A stretch of 64,000 bases of DNA from Cinclus cinclus (lineage: Eukaryota; Chordata; Aves; Passeriformes; Cinclidae). The position numbers and the translations under genes are program-made. The notes under the pieces are model-generated. The model worked only from the letters and a program-made list of their open reading frames with translations, had not been told where the DNA came from and searched no databases. The stretch spans positions 1,736,001 to 1,800,000 of the forward strand of contig NC_085053.1 in assembly GCF_963662255.1 (NCBI RefSeq). Reading direction: 5' to 3'. How positions within the stretch are numbered: position 1 is the stretch's first letter; each line of letters begins with the position of its first letter. Positions 1-12,952 of this stretch are shown in pieces.

Positions 1-162
1 CCTGCTCCAGCTGGCAAGGATCCTGGAGTCTGCAAAGCTGCAGGCAGAGTTACTGAATTATTGGGAGAAAACAGATACCTGCACAAGCTTACACGCAGTG
101 CTACACACACACATACAGATATATATACACTCAGATACATTTATACAGCTCATGGAGTGAGA

Positions 163-258
163 TTTGCAGGATATATGAACCTGCAGTAATATTCATACTC
201 ATATATCCTATGATATATATCCAATATTCATATATCCTATATTGCAGGATATATGAAC
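163..258. repeat. A/T-rich direct and inverted repeats
   Basis: 'ttgcaggatatatgaac' occurs at 164-180 and again at 242-258. In addition, 227-238 (ttcatatatcct) and 246-257 are perfect 12-base inverted copies around a 7-base loop. No mobile element could be named. Confidence 0.7.
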
Positions 259-3200
259 TCCTAGCAGGACAATGCTTTATCCTGTCATGACTAAGCTGGT
301 CTCTGTGTTAGGCATATTAACTCTGTAGGAGAGCTCTGACATCTTCCTGGACAAGACTTAAAGATGCATTTTTATTAGCTTTTGTAGAAGAAGCACTGAC
401 TGAAAGTTCCTGAAGCTTGCTCAACAACCTCACATTCCCTGGGTTCCTCTAGTCCTGAGTCCTCAAAGTTGTCACAGCAGAGGCCAAATCCCTCTTCCAG
501 CTCCAGTCTGGCACCAGGCTCTATTGTGAGGCTCTTGACTGCTTTAGCCCAGAAGAGTTTCTGCTTACGTCAGCAGTAGCTGGCCAAGAGAGAAGAGAAC
601 AATACAGCCTTTATAGATTAACAATATTTCAATTTACTGTAAATGATGCAGCATATAACATGGCCCAGAGGAGTAGTTTGTCATTCTTTGGGATCCTTGC
701 TTTTTCTCCCATTTCTTTCTCTTCACCTTCCCCTTTTCACTTCTCCCCCATTCCACTTCTGTCTTTTTGCCTCTTTTTCTCTCTCCTTTCTGCACTTCCT
801 CTCTTCCAACAGATCCCAGTATTGCTTCAGTGGCTCTGCTCCAATCTCTGCCTCCATGTTATCTGCCAAAATCACTGGCAACAGAACATCTAAGTGGAGG
901 TGCATTCCAGGGTCCTGGAAAGGGATGTGTGAAGCAAAGAGAGCAGGACTTGAGGGAGCAGAGGACTGGGACATGCAGAAGGGTTACAGGCAGGAAAGAG
1001 CTGTACATCCATTGGTACAGGCAAAGTCAAGAGCTCAGCCCCAGCAGCAACTGATAGAATCATCTACAGCGCTTCCATCTGGAATAGTCAGTCCAAGAAA
1101 AAATATCTTTCATAGTCATAAGGATAAAAAATAAATAGAAGTGCATCAGCTTAGGGGTGTGGGATATTTGTTCTTATCTGGAACAAGTGTGTGTGTGCAT
1201 CACTGTTGTTATTTTATTATGTTGTGAGTGCTGTTATGAAACTTCACATTTTGTATAAATCTCCTTTTCAGATCTGTGGTCACTGGTTAAGGGAATATTT
1301 ACTGGGAAATGCTTCGGTTTTTGCAGACCCGACATTTCTTGGTTTCATTCTCAGGACTCCTCGGAATAACCAGAGCCTTTGCCACAGACACTGCCTTAAA
1401 AAAAATTTCCTGAGTAAAAATTGGTGCTTTGGTCTGTGTGAACTGCTAAACATCATCACAAAGCAACAATTAGTCTGTTAGTTAATTACAGTATTTCCCT
1501 GATATTTAGGTCACGTGGAAAAGTGCAGTTATGGACACAAAACCAGCACTCATAGGTTGCTGTGTTTGTTCCAAATTATCCTTGGTTTTCTTCCAAGAGC
1601 CAGCCTCCCAGCTGACACTTGAGGTGTTGCTCTCCTCACCTGGATGCCTGCTCAAGCAAGGAGAAATCCCTTCCTCACAGCAAATGCAGGCATTCCCCAG
1701 TTTTGTTCAGAACTTGAACCTCCAACATTCTGGAGTTAAACTCCTCCAGCCCTGCAAAGTCCATCCCTGGACTCGTCATCTGGGACACCAAGGAGCTGCT
1801 TCTCCCAAGCCAGGACCCAGAAGATGCTGGGCAACCTTAACACAACTCAACTGGCCCAGCCACATTCCTGCTCAGCCACCACAGGGCAGCTCCTGCCTCG
1901 TTAAGTTTGTGTTCTCTCAAGGTCACCTGATAAACAAAAACACTTCCAGAAAAGAAAACTCCCTTGAGCTCATCCCTCCTGTTCTTGGGATCAATGGCAG
2001 CCCATGTTCCCCTCTGATGTATAGACAATAGTTCTTTGCCCCTCGTTATCCATAAAGTCATGCTTCCACGTCCCAGAGGAAAGCACAAACACACACGGAC
2101 TTGCTAGCATTAAAGGTATTCTGCAAAGCCCAGAAAACCTTTGGGACAGTCAGAAGAGATAGCAACAGGCAAGGTTAGCCCCACAGTCTGCATTCCCCAG
2201 GCCCTGAGTGCACTGCAAACCTTGTCTGCAGCCTCTCCCCTGGCCTTGGGGTTTGGCTGCCTGTGCTGCAGACCAGCTCTGAAAAATAACATGAAATAAC
2301 ATTCAGCAGCCTTTGCAGGGCTCCTCCCCAATTCCCACAGGAGCTGCCTATAAACTCAGGCTCTCGTAGGTTGGCCTGTGCTCATAGACCCTGTTGATCC
2401 TGGTCATAGATGGGGAGGGTGAGGTGTCCCCTGCTGTCCCTGGAAGGAATCAGGTGCCCACATCCTCGTGTCAGGGCACTCACCCCGCCTGCTGAACACC
2501 AGGACAGGCAATTCAAGCAGTCCAAGACAAGTGGGTGATGCTCTTGCCCTTCAGGCCATCTTCTCAGGCTGGAACCAAGCCCAGGCACAACTGTTCATGG
2601 CACAGGCCACCTTCCATCTTCTCCAGCACAGGAGCGAGACAAAGATCAGCCTTTTAAAAGACAAAAACAGGGAGCTATGTCACAGTTAATTCACAGGAAA
2701 CTTAATTTCACCCTTATTCTTCCTAAAATCACAGAGCTCTTTATGCCAATGTTACGTTTTAGCATAATTTTCCTTTCTTTATAATTTTCTGTTCAACACA
2801 AAGTGATGTGAGAGCATCACTGGAGATAGTGAAAGCCTTCCTGGATCATCTGTTCCAGAGCAGGTTCTTCTATCCCCCCCAGTTTTCACTTGCTGGAAAG
2901 TTACCCAGCCATATGTTTGCAATTAAAGTCTCAGTTCCTCACAGGCTCATGGCAAATAGTCGGCTTCACCTGGGTCACATCTCTGAAGGGAATTCCCCCA
3001 GACTGGATTTGCAGGCTGTATTCGGTGGCAGCTCTGACACAGGTATTAGCCATAATGGAATCCATGTCAATTATGAGTTCATCCATTCGTTTTTCTATCC
3101 AGGCCTCCCACTCAAATTTCAGAGATCTCCTTCTAAAATGCAATTTGACCCATTTTGGAATGGAGGGAGTTCCCTAGTCACTCCATTTGAGACCAATTAG

Positions 3201-6200
3201 CCTGTTTGATTTGGGATCCTTTATCCCTCAGAGCTCTTAGCCTGTCTGTTCCAATAAATGTTGCAAAAAATCCCAGTGTCTGGAATCCCTGCGTGCTTCA
3301 TGGACCCAGTAACTGTACTCCCTTTCCTCCCCTTTCACCAACCTGAGTCAATCCCAGACTCTGGGGTTACTCTGTGCCATCTCCTTGAAATGCCCTTCAA
3401 ATCTGTGCCTGAGGATGCCATGAGGATGGCCATGAAGATGAGGAGGCATAAACGTCTTTTAACACCTTCTCCTGGCTGAGCAGCTCAGAGCAATCTCTTC
3501 TGAGGAGAGCCCAGGATGTGAAAAAGCTCCCAGAGTTCAGGGCCCACTTTTAATCAAACTCACTGATTTGGTTTGAGATGTTGATCAAATCCTAACTGCT
3601 TCCTTTCCAACAATCTGATGGATTGTCCAGTCATCCCATGAGTTTGGGGAGAACTCCAGCTTTCAAACCAAGCATTAATCACAGATTTGCTGTGATTATT
3701 TGAACTCAAAGCTTTTGTTTTATGTGTCCTTCCTGGATGTTTCCAGCCCCCTCATGTCCCTGCAGACAAGTCAATGGTGTGGATTCAAGGCTGATAATGG
3801 AAGCAAGGTCACAGGTTGTGAGAAGACATCTTCCTGCTTTAATTAATGATCTTTAGAAGTTCTCCAGGTTCCAAACCACAACAGGCTGAAAGGTTTGTGA
3901 AATGAGGGTGCAACCATGGTAGAAAAATAATTTAAACCCGATATAATGTAAACTTTTGATGGAGGAACGAGCCTGAGCACATATTTAGCTGTCAGCACAA
4001 AGAAGACAGCTTTCCTCATTGGGTGCCCAGATGAATTGTTAGGGGGAGTAGGGCTGGAACTGGCTCTTCTCTCCTGAGCCTCTGGGGTTGACCCTGGACT
4101 TTTGGCAAGGGGGATGTGTTTCAGGATCCAAACCTGAACCTGACTCTGCCCTTGGCCACTTGTATCCCCCGCACGTGGCAGACCCAACCCAGCTGAAGGC
4201 CCCCACAGCCTTGTGCTACACAGGGAGCTCAAAACCCAGATCTGGATTTTCCAGCCAGGGACCATCTCTGACTCTCCCAGCTTCAGAACTACAGTTCTGC
4301 TTGCTTTATGTCACTTGCCTGTTGGCTTTGGGGGAAGAAAATAATATTATGAAAAAACCCAACCAGTAACAATCCGAAAGTCAGTGATGCTGTCCCAGGA
4401 ACATTCTGCCTTGCACAGCAGGGAAGAAGACAATTAAGCCCAGCAGTACCCATATCATCAGCCCTTTGGGCCTCACAGCATTTTGTCCCTCTTTCTTCTG
4501 CCTTTGTTTAGGGGGTTTTATTTCAATTTTTATTACTTTGGCTCATTCTGCCTGAGAGGCAGGGGACCTCATTGGTGTCCTTGAAGTGTTTACTCAAGTT
4601 TGGAGCACACCTAAGAGGTGGCTTTCAAAACCCCTGCAAGTGTCTGAAACCCCACACCAGTTTTTTTTGTGGAAGGGGGTGGCTGCAGCTGGCTCTGCAG
4701 AACTGGGGACAGGTTTGCCTGCCAGTGACAGAGAGGTGCTGGGGCTAAAGCACATCATCTTCATCCTCCTCCTTTGTCTGGTGTGTGGAGAAGTCACAAG
4801 TTGGACTCTGCCCCTATTCTGGATGATGTCCAGGAACACAGGAACAAGGTTCCTTGGGTTTCCTGAGCTCTGATACCATCCCATGGAAACCAGACCCTCA
4901 GGCCTCTGTGTCTTGCTCGTGCTCACCAGTGACCTAGGACAGGTAAAGCCCGTGACATGCAGGCTTTGCAAAAATCTTTAGGGTTACTTTTTGTGGTAGA
5001 TCGTATAAAACTTTAAGGTAGATCAAAACAGAGCAGTACATCAGAGTCCAGCACATCCCTGTCCTCCTTGTCATCCCATCCTTGCACAATCTCTTGAACT
5101 TGAAGAACTGTCCAGATTCATCCTCCTGCTAGCACTTCTCCACACCAGGGAATCTATTCTGCAAGGAGCTTTGTCCTGCTTTCTCCATTTTTAACCTAGG
5201 CGGTTCTTCACTGAATGCCCTCTTTTTCCTTCCTAAAGTCTTCTCCTCTGCTTCTCTTCATTGCCATCTACCTTCCTCTTCATTCTGTTCCTGCACCTCA
5301 TGAGATTTTCCCATGATTTTGAATTTCTTTGCTCTTCCAGAGTGGATAGAAACATTTTATATGGGCGATAAGGTAATAGTTCAGAAATAAACTTGTCACA
5401 ATCAAACTGAATAAACAGTTATACATGAGTGCACATGTTTCAACTGGACATTGGTTTTCCAAAATATATTAAAAAAAATCACTAAATACATTTCATATTG
5501 GAAAATAAGAAAGTTTAGAACATTCAAAAGCTGTGGCAATAGAACTTTCTGGCTTTTCATTTTGTGGACAGACTGGGTTTTCATTGCTTTTCTTTTCTCC
5601 AGAAAAAAACATTCAAAACAGGTACTTTTTAAATACTCGCACACAAAAAAAAATAACATGTCTTGCTATAAAAACTTTCTAATGAAAAATGTCCAGTGGC
5701 TCCTGGAGGTGGGTTCATCCCATGGTCACACTCTCTTTTGATGGAGGTGAGGTTGGTTACACTTGGTAAGAGACACACTGAAGAACTAACAAACATCCTT
5801 TTTGCTGTTCTGTACTTGTCCCAGCTCTCCATCCTCTTGGCAGGAGGCAACGTGGTGTTTATTGTTTGTTTCTCACCAACCCATGGAGCCTCTTTTCTTG
5901 CACAGCCTCCCAGGACAATCCCAGGTTTTTGTGTGCAGATGAAATATGGCTCCGTTGGCGCAGGCTGACGGGGGCAGCTTGCAAGGAAACTCACCCGTGG
6001 CATTCTGGCACCATCCTGAGCCCATTAGCTCTGCTCCTGCTGCTTCTGCTTCCTCTGGCACTCTCAGCATTGCTGTGGAATGAGGAGTGAGCCCCAGAAG
6101 AGGCACAAACCTAGAAAAGTGTCACTTGTCCCACCACTGCTAATGACTACTGACACTAGGGCTTCCACGCCTCCAAATAGGTGAATGGAGTTTTCTTTGT

Positions 6201-6635
6201 TTTTTCTTTGTGCAAAAGAGCTCAAGCCCAACTGTCAGAGCAAAAGAGAACTGAATGCTGGTGATATTTGGATCCAAGGCCGGGGCTCCTCCTTGGATAT
6301 CAGAGCTTAACTCCATCTGCTCAAACAATACTTGCTTTCTTCTCACTGCAGTTTTCTGTGCCTCCAAGCCTACTTGGTATTTCAGTATTACTACTGAATG
6401 AGGAGGCAGCCATGAAAAGGAAGAGAAGAAAGTCAAACAGGGAAAAGAACGAGAAGTGTGGCACATTTTTATTAAATTTCTAGGTTTTGTTAGGCTTTTG
6501 GGTGCAGTCATCTCACTGTGATGGAAATTTTTCTGTAAAATGGGCAAGGAATATAACCTTGAAAAAAGAAAACCCGAGAGGTTTGAATAATCACGTCCTG
6601 ATTAACTAGTTCCCCAAACCTGATCATCAAATCAG
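259..6635. other. Intergenic, no gene recognised
   Basis: Several open frames of 60-166 codons exist on both strands, but none resembles a known protein and none has a convincing set of splice sites. Apart from the tract at 699-811, I see no named repeat. This is the distal 3' flank of NTMT2. Confidence 0.6.
699..811 (+). repeat. Polypyrimidine tract
   Basis: More than 100 bases composed almost only of C and T on the plus strand, ending in 'cttccaacag'. It looks like a giant acceptor tract, but no convincing exon follows, so it is listed as low-complexity sequence. Confidence 0.6.
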
Positions 6636-6915
6636 TATCACAGGATGGTTTGAGAAGAAAGGGACCTCAGAGATCATCTCATTCCAATATCCTGATGTAG
6701 GCAGGGACACCTTCCCCTAGACCAGGTTACTCCAAGCCTTGTCCAACCTAGCCCTGAACACTTCAGGAATGGGGTAGCCACTGGGCAACTCATGCCAGTG
6801 TCCCACCACCCTTGAGGTGAAGAACTTCCTCCCAACACCCAATATGAATCTACCCTCTTTTGGTTTCAACCCATTCCCACTTCTCCCATCACTGATGCCT
6901 CTCTAGTTCACAATA
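6636..6915 (-). mobile_element. CR1 LINE fragment, 3' end
   Basis: The plus strand reads the familiar reverse complement of a CR1 3' region: a 'cacaggatggtttgag' start, then 'gggacctcagagatcatc', 'ccaggttactccaagcc' and 'gtgaagaacttcctccc'. The element therefore lies on the minus strand. It is a 5'-truncated copy of about 280 bases with moderate divergence. Confidence 0.85.
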
Positions 6916-8766
6916 TCAGGACCTGTAACATTTCCCCATCCCATCAGTGAAATACATTTCCTGTTTGCAGAGCAAACTTCCATCCCTGAGGTAAGAAGCA
7001 CATCTTAACACAAGGGCTGGGAAACATTTGTCAACAATGTCTCTTCTAAATAGAAATCACTATCCTGCAGCTAATGCTACAACCATCTTGCTGAAAAACA
7101 AAATGATTAATGACACTAATATGTAATAATTAAACAATACTCATGGAAATGGATTGTGGGCTGCTCTTTACTTGGGTAGGGTGTTGCCCACTTGGATCAA
7201 TAGGATGTTTTTTAGAGATGCAGCAAGCTACAGGGAGGTCCTGGTCTTTGAACAAAGATATGACTCTTTTGCAACAGCAAAACATCACAGAAGGAACCAC
7301 ATCTCAGCAAGAGCTCCAGTTTTCTGGTCAGGAACACTAAAAATCCAGAGCACCGATGGTCCAGTTTCCACAGCCACCTTGCATCAGCCTGACTCTGCTC
7401 CCACTGTAAAATCAGTCACTGGTGTTAGGAAGAACAACCAGAGCTTCTGAAAATCCCCTCTCAGATTTATTTCGGACTTTTTTTTTTTACAGTGTTTATT
7501 ATATGCTGTAAAATGCTGCTTCAACTCTTATATCAGTCTAAACATCCCTTCTACAGAAATGGCTTTGCTCTCCATTCAAGCTGTGCCTCCCAGCCACTGG
7601 AGACAAAGTGGTCTTTGGTCATGCCTGCTCGGATTTTGGCTCAGAGCAGATCCCTTACTCCACTATGAGGCCCGAGCAATGTCAGCCAATGCACTGTGCC
7701 TGAGTTCCTGGTCACACTTGCTGGTTCTTTCCCTGGGGCCAGGATTTCACACACGTCATTTAAGCTACCACCGAGTTCAGGTGTCCTCTCACTGTCACAA
7801 CAAAGCCCTCTTAAAGAAGACACAAGCTAAGGAAACTCTGAAATCTCAGCCTTTGCAAAAACAGTGGAGGAATTTTCCCTTAGTAACAAACCCCTTAGCA
7901 TCTTTTGTTTTGGAAAGTATGAAAATGTTTCCATATATTTTTTCCAAAATGCAGCCTTCGAGAGTCTCGTGTCGCTCTGATGCTGAGAAATCCCTCTGCT
8001 TGCCCCAGAAAATAAAAAAATAAAAAAAGGACAGCCCGTGGAGTGTCTGAAAGATGGCAGCATCCTCAAGCCTTGTTATCCCTGTTTTGATCCCAGGTTC
8101 CCAGGGCTTTGTGCCAGGTTGTTGGGGGCCTGGCATCTCTGGGGGTTTTGTCTGGATTCTGAGGCAACAGTCCCGAGCGTCTGTGGGTTTCCTGTGCCAC
8201 AGCAGGGCTGAGCACAGCACAGGGGCCCCAAGGGCTGGAAAACACAGCATCCATCTGGCAGGAGCTCGAGGCTGGGCTCACCAAAACAGAGCCACTCTCG
8301 AGGGTTTCAGCAGGGACCAAGGATGTCTCTTCCTTCAGTGAGAGAAGATTTCCATTGCCCACATCCCAGACAGTCCCAGCCTAGAGTCAACAGTGTGTGC
8401 TGGCAGAGGTGAAAAAGTCCTCTGCACAGCCCAGCAGCTACACCACAAGAGCCTGAGGCTCAGGACGCTGCTCCAGGGCTTCTGCTGGGCAGACTGGGAC
8501 CTTTGCCAAGGATCCTACCAAGCCTGGGGTCAGCTGTTGTTATTGTGGCTCCCTCCCTGCCTCTCTGCAGGGATGCTGCCTCCTGGGAAATGGCTCACAC
8601 CTTACAGAGAGGCTGAGGAACCCTCCGGAGGTGCTGGGTGTTGGCTCAGAAGGAAGGAGATGTGTGTGCTGCCAATGCCAATTTTTTCTTATGCAGGGGC
8701 CATGCTGACCCCAGAGAGCAGAGGGTGCCCAGCCCATCCAGCCCACACTGGAACAGCCTTTTCTGA
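6916..8766. other. Intergenic, no gene recognised
   Basis: Mostly unique sequence between a CR1 fragment and the solo LTR. An A-rich run lies at about 8010-8028. No exon or RNA gene seen. Confidence 0.55.
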
Positions 8767-9182
8767 TGCCTGGAGAGGCCACCTAGAACAGAATCTAGAC
8801 AGAGTTAAAGGAATAAAGCAGGGATTTACTGAAAGCCCTTCAAAGGATTCACCATGGGCAGTGCAAGAGCCCGGCCATGACTACACCCAAGGTGGTCCCA
8901 AAATGGCCCCAAGATGGACCAAAGATAGACCCCAAAGTCAGGAGTTTTCACACTTTTATAAGTTTTGGTCCATGTCCATATTGGGGTTCATTGTCCAATT
9001 CCAGCTCCAGGTTCTGCAGTCCCCTCCTCCCATATTGCTCTCCTCAATTCTCTGCTGGTTGCACTTTTTGGGGCTGAAGCTGCAGTGGTGTCCTTGGTTG
9101 TGGGGCTGGAAAAGGATTGTTTTGTGTGACTGAGCTGTGAGGAGAACTTGCTGACACTTGATATGAAGTTCAGAGTCACACA
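8767..9182 (-). mobile_element. Solitary LTR of an endogenous retrovirus
   Basis: A 416-base block that on the minus strand starts TGTGTGAC and ends CCAGGCA (TG...CA), flanked by a possible 4-base duplication, CTGA, at 8763-8766 and 9183-9186. A TATAAAAG box lies at 8960-8953 on the minus strand, with an AGTAAA further downstream that could be the polyadenylation signal. The text resembles songbird ERV LTRs that I recall, but I cannot name the family. No primer-binding site, gag, pol or env lies beside it, so it is the remnant of LTR-LTR recombination. Orientation rests on the TATA box. Confidence 0.6.
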
Positions 9183-12100
9183 CTGATGCAGTACAGAATC
9201 TGGAAAATCTGAAAGCTAACACTTAAGGCAGCATTTCCCTCCCCAGCTTTTCCCCACCTCCCTGCCAGCCTGTGCTTGCACATGAAGAGCAGGGTTGACG
9301 GGTGGGTCCCCATCACCAGCAGGGCCCAGACTCCCAGTTTGAGCTCATCACAGATGAGCTCCCCCAACAACCAGGAGTGTGTGTGGGCAGCAGCCACCCC
9401 GTAGAGAAGGGAGTTTTCTTCCCCAAACCCATAGTGATCCCATAACCAAAAGTGACGGGCCAGGAACCCCTCCAGGAATCTCGGGTGGGTTTTAATGCAA
9501 CGCTCAGGCAGAATTCTTGTTCCAGGTTTTGCTTTGAATTGATTTCTTAAGCACACAGTCATTCAAGCCTGGGCCTCCAGCTTCCTGGTTTGTGCAAGAG
9601 CTCTTTTGCCTGTAAAGCCCCAAAGTCCATGTCACAGCTCTTCTGCACTGTACGTGGGCTCTGCGCGACGCCTGGCAGACAGAAATGGCACAAAAACTGT
9701 AGATAGATCATCTGTGGAAATCCTGTACTCCAGCCAAGACAGATAAAAATAAAATAAATTAAAATAGTTTTGTGTGTGTGTGTGTTTTATGAAGGGAACA
9801 TTTATATTTTTAAACTAGGAGTAATTGTATTCTGTATCTGAAATGGCATCTGAAAGTGATTTAGTGGAACAATGTGGTTTCTGATTGGTGCTTGAACTAG
9901 TTCCAAAACATTTTTTATAATAAGCATCATAAAGATCCCAATTATCTGATCCTTTTCCCTAACATGGTCAGAGAGGATGTTTCCAAAGAAACGGCTTTTG
10001 GGTAGGGTTGGGGGTTTTTTTAGGTTTTTTTTAATGGTTTTTTTTTTCATTTGTGACACTGATCCTGCAAACATTTACACACACTCTTAATCCTGTGAGT
10101 AGTCCCAGAGAAATGAGCCAAGGCAGCTCTCAGCAGCAAAGCTAATCACAAAGTAAACTACTAATGTTCAGATTTTCTAATCAAGGCAATCCTTAGCCTT
10201 TCAGGGAAAGGTCTGCTTGTTATTCCGAGAGCTGTTCAGGATGCATTTACGATCCAATAAAGGAGGCCCCAGCATTACCAAAATAATTACTTACTCAAAC
10301 AAGCCTGTAAAACTCAAGGACTGCCCCAAATAAAAGGAGGCTTCTCCCCCTTCAGTTTAATAACATAAATCTAGTGAAATGCATCTTGCTGCCATAAAAT
10401 CAGTTCTACATGCCTTAGAAACCATTGATTTACTAAGTGGGCAGGGAGGTCAGATCCTGCAAGGGACTCAGAGCTGAACAGATGGAGAGAAGTTTTTAAT
10501 CTGAAAGTTTTGTCCACCCACAGAAATGGAGAGCAGTTCATACCTTGTAACTTCACTCTCCAAAATGAGACAATGCATAAAAACAGCGCTGGAGATTAAA
10601 TGGAGCTGTTTTTGATGAATACTCAGTAAAGGGGATAAATAATGACCCCACTCTGCCGTCTTAGAAACACTTCTTCCACTTTTCCCCTTGCAAAAAAAAA
10701 AAACCAAAACAAAACAATAAAGCCCTTCTTTCCTCAACTCCCTGGTTTTGACTGGGTCCTTCCTGCCACAGCAGAGGAGCCATGGGCCATCCTGGACATC
10801 AGGTTTCTGTTCTCCTTTCAAACACCACCTCAGGTTTCCTCTGTTTTGAGCAACTTGGGGTTTTAATGTGCTGCAGAGGACAGTTGGGTGCCACCCTAAC
10901 ACCGCATGTGATAGCTAAGCTGCAGAGGTTCTTATGGCAGAAAAGGTTCTTCTGTGTGGCATCGCCCTCAGGGTCATTTTTCTCCACCTAGTTTTGTCTG
11001 GTAGGAGGAAACTCCTCTGCGTAACAAAAAAAAATAAATACCCAGGCAAAAACTGCTAGGCAGTCATCCTCATTCAGACTAGCTATAATCTGGGGAGGTG
11101 TGAGGGATGAAGCAGCTTGTTCAGCCTCACGCAGCAGGGCAGCAGAGCTCCAGTGGCAGGGTTGCATTTGTAGTCAGGAGGAATAGGAAAACAGCTTTAA
11201 AAAATGCCTGCTGGCTGCTTGTGGGTATGGGCTGATAGAGACCATAAACCACTCCTCACAAAGCTGTTCCCTGCTCTTTGCAAGCTGACTGCGGTTTTGC
11301 AGTACTCCAGCCCTCTCCCACACCCACCTCACCCCTGCTCAACCTGTGTAGCCCCCAGCACTGTGCAAGGGTAATTAGCCTGAGTGTTTGGGTGGACCTG
11401 GAAGTGTCACCCAACTGCAGCAGCCACCTCGCTGTCGGGTGCCCGACGTGGTCGCTTGGATCATGTTCTGATGATGTGCGAACACAGAGGTGGCCAAAAA
11501 TAAATAATGGAAGACGCCTCACTCCCCTGAGCACCGAGGCTCTCGTTCCAAGAAATATTCTCCCTTCTTGCTGCCTCTTTTTGTGGTGGTTTTCCTGAGA
11601 CTGAAAATGCTCCTCTGCTGCAGAAGATGCAAAAAATTTCCTGCTGACCTCAGCACTGAGTTTCATCTTTTTGAAGCTTTGTTGCGCCTCTAAGATAATT
11701 TATGAGGTGTCAGGATTTTCCGACCACAAATGTCTTGGACGAAAACCGTTTTTACACTACAGATGCCATGAAAAAGAAGCAATCTTAGTCTGTTTTTTCT
11801 ACAGCACTGTCTGTGTCCACAATGAAGCACGAGTTCAGAGCTCCTGGAGATTATTTGTGTAAGAGTTGTCCGGGCCAGATCTCCACTGAGACTCAGGCTG
11901 GGTCTGATTCCCCACCTTTGCCTCATTGCCCTGATCTTCTCTGTTGGGAGGGGAACTCCCATTTCCTGGTGCTGTGCCACGAAAACATGAGCCTGCCAAG
12001 TTATTCTCTGTATGTGTGTTTTTGTGTGTACGCCTCGAACAAGCCAGAAGCACCAGAAGTAAAAAAAGACCCATTAACAAACCACATTTTTCAACATCTA

Positions 12101-12832
12101 CCATGGTCCCCAGATTTCTCATCTGTGAGCTTCTCTTTCCCCTTGCTTGAAGTTCTCGAGGGGAAAGAGGAAACCAAGAAAAAAAAACCCAAAAAACACA
12201 CGGGGCCAGCTCTAATCCAGCGTGCACCTCAGACTCCATGAAAGTGTTCTTGGGACGACAGCAGTATTTCCCTTGGCTGGGATGCCCAGCCTGCTGGCTC
12301 CTCTCGAGCTGCAGAGCTGTAGACATTCCGCTGAGTAGTTTGCAACCCTGCCTGCCAGGAAAACCCAATGTCTCCGTGGAGAAATCTCAACGGAGGAGTT
12401 TGATACTCAGCCGGGGATGGAAAAGAAGGGAGTTTGTGCCTCCTTGAGACTAATCCCTTCCCCCAAAAAAAAAAAACAAAACAAAAGTTAAAGCAAGAGG
12501 GGAAAAAAGAGAAAATTGATCATATTCATGTAGACATGGGCCCAGACATGCCAGTAGTGTTGGTGTGGGGTGTATTGCTTTGTGGCAGTCATGGGGACTC
12601 GGGCCAAGTGTCTGTTTAGGTCAGTGGGAGTCTATCAGCTTTGGATCAGGCCTACGTTTGGATCTGGAGCTGAACTTCCAAAAGTCTGGGCACGCTTACA
12701 TCTTCTGGTGAGGGGGAGCTTGGTTTGGCCTGGTTTTGAGATAGGAACCAGCTGCAAATGTGGGCCTCCAAACATGTTCTAGGAAAGAGGTTATAAAAGA
12801 GCTCCTTCTTGCTCAATGCATTTATTCCCCAT

Positions 12833-12952
12833 GGGCCAGATTCTGACATCTTCATTAACACTGAGCAGAACCTCACTCCAAGGGAAGTTAGGTTGACTTG
12901 CATGGAGTTATTCAAGGAGTCAGCAAGTACCTCATGTCAGCGAGGGCAGCAC
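12833..12952. repeat. Old inverted-repeat relic, probably a MITE-like element
   Basis: Reads 'gggccagattctgacatc', 'cattaacactgagcagaac', 'gttgacttgcatggagtta' and 'gtacctcatgtcagcgagg'. The two halves are roughly inverted copies, and the text resembles an amniote-wide palindromic repeat I recall from turtle and bird genomes. No coding capacity. I cannot give its library name. Confidence 0.4.

Noticed and set aside
699..811. Long pyrimidine tract ending in CAG as the acceptor of a hidden exon
   Set aside because: The frame after it encodes nothing recognisable and no matching donor or neighbouring exon was found.
8393..9133. 246-codon plus-strand open frame
   Set aside because: It begins at a non-ATG codon, runs into the solo LTR, has no family resemblance and shows no coding-like composition.
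11835..12368. 177-codon minus-strand open frame
   Set aside because: Composition is random-like and there is no homology I can recognise; it overlaps a plus-strand frame of similar length.
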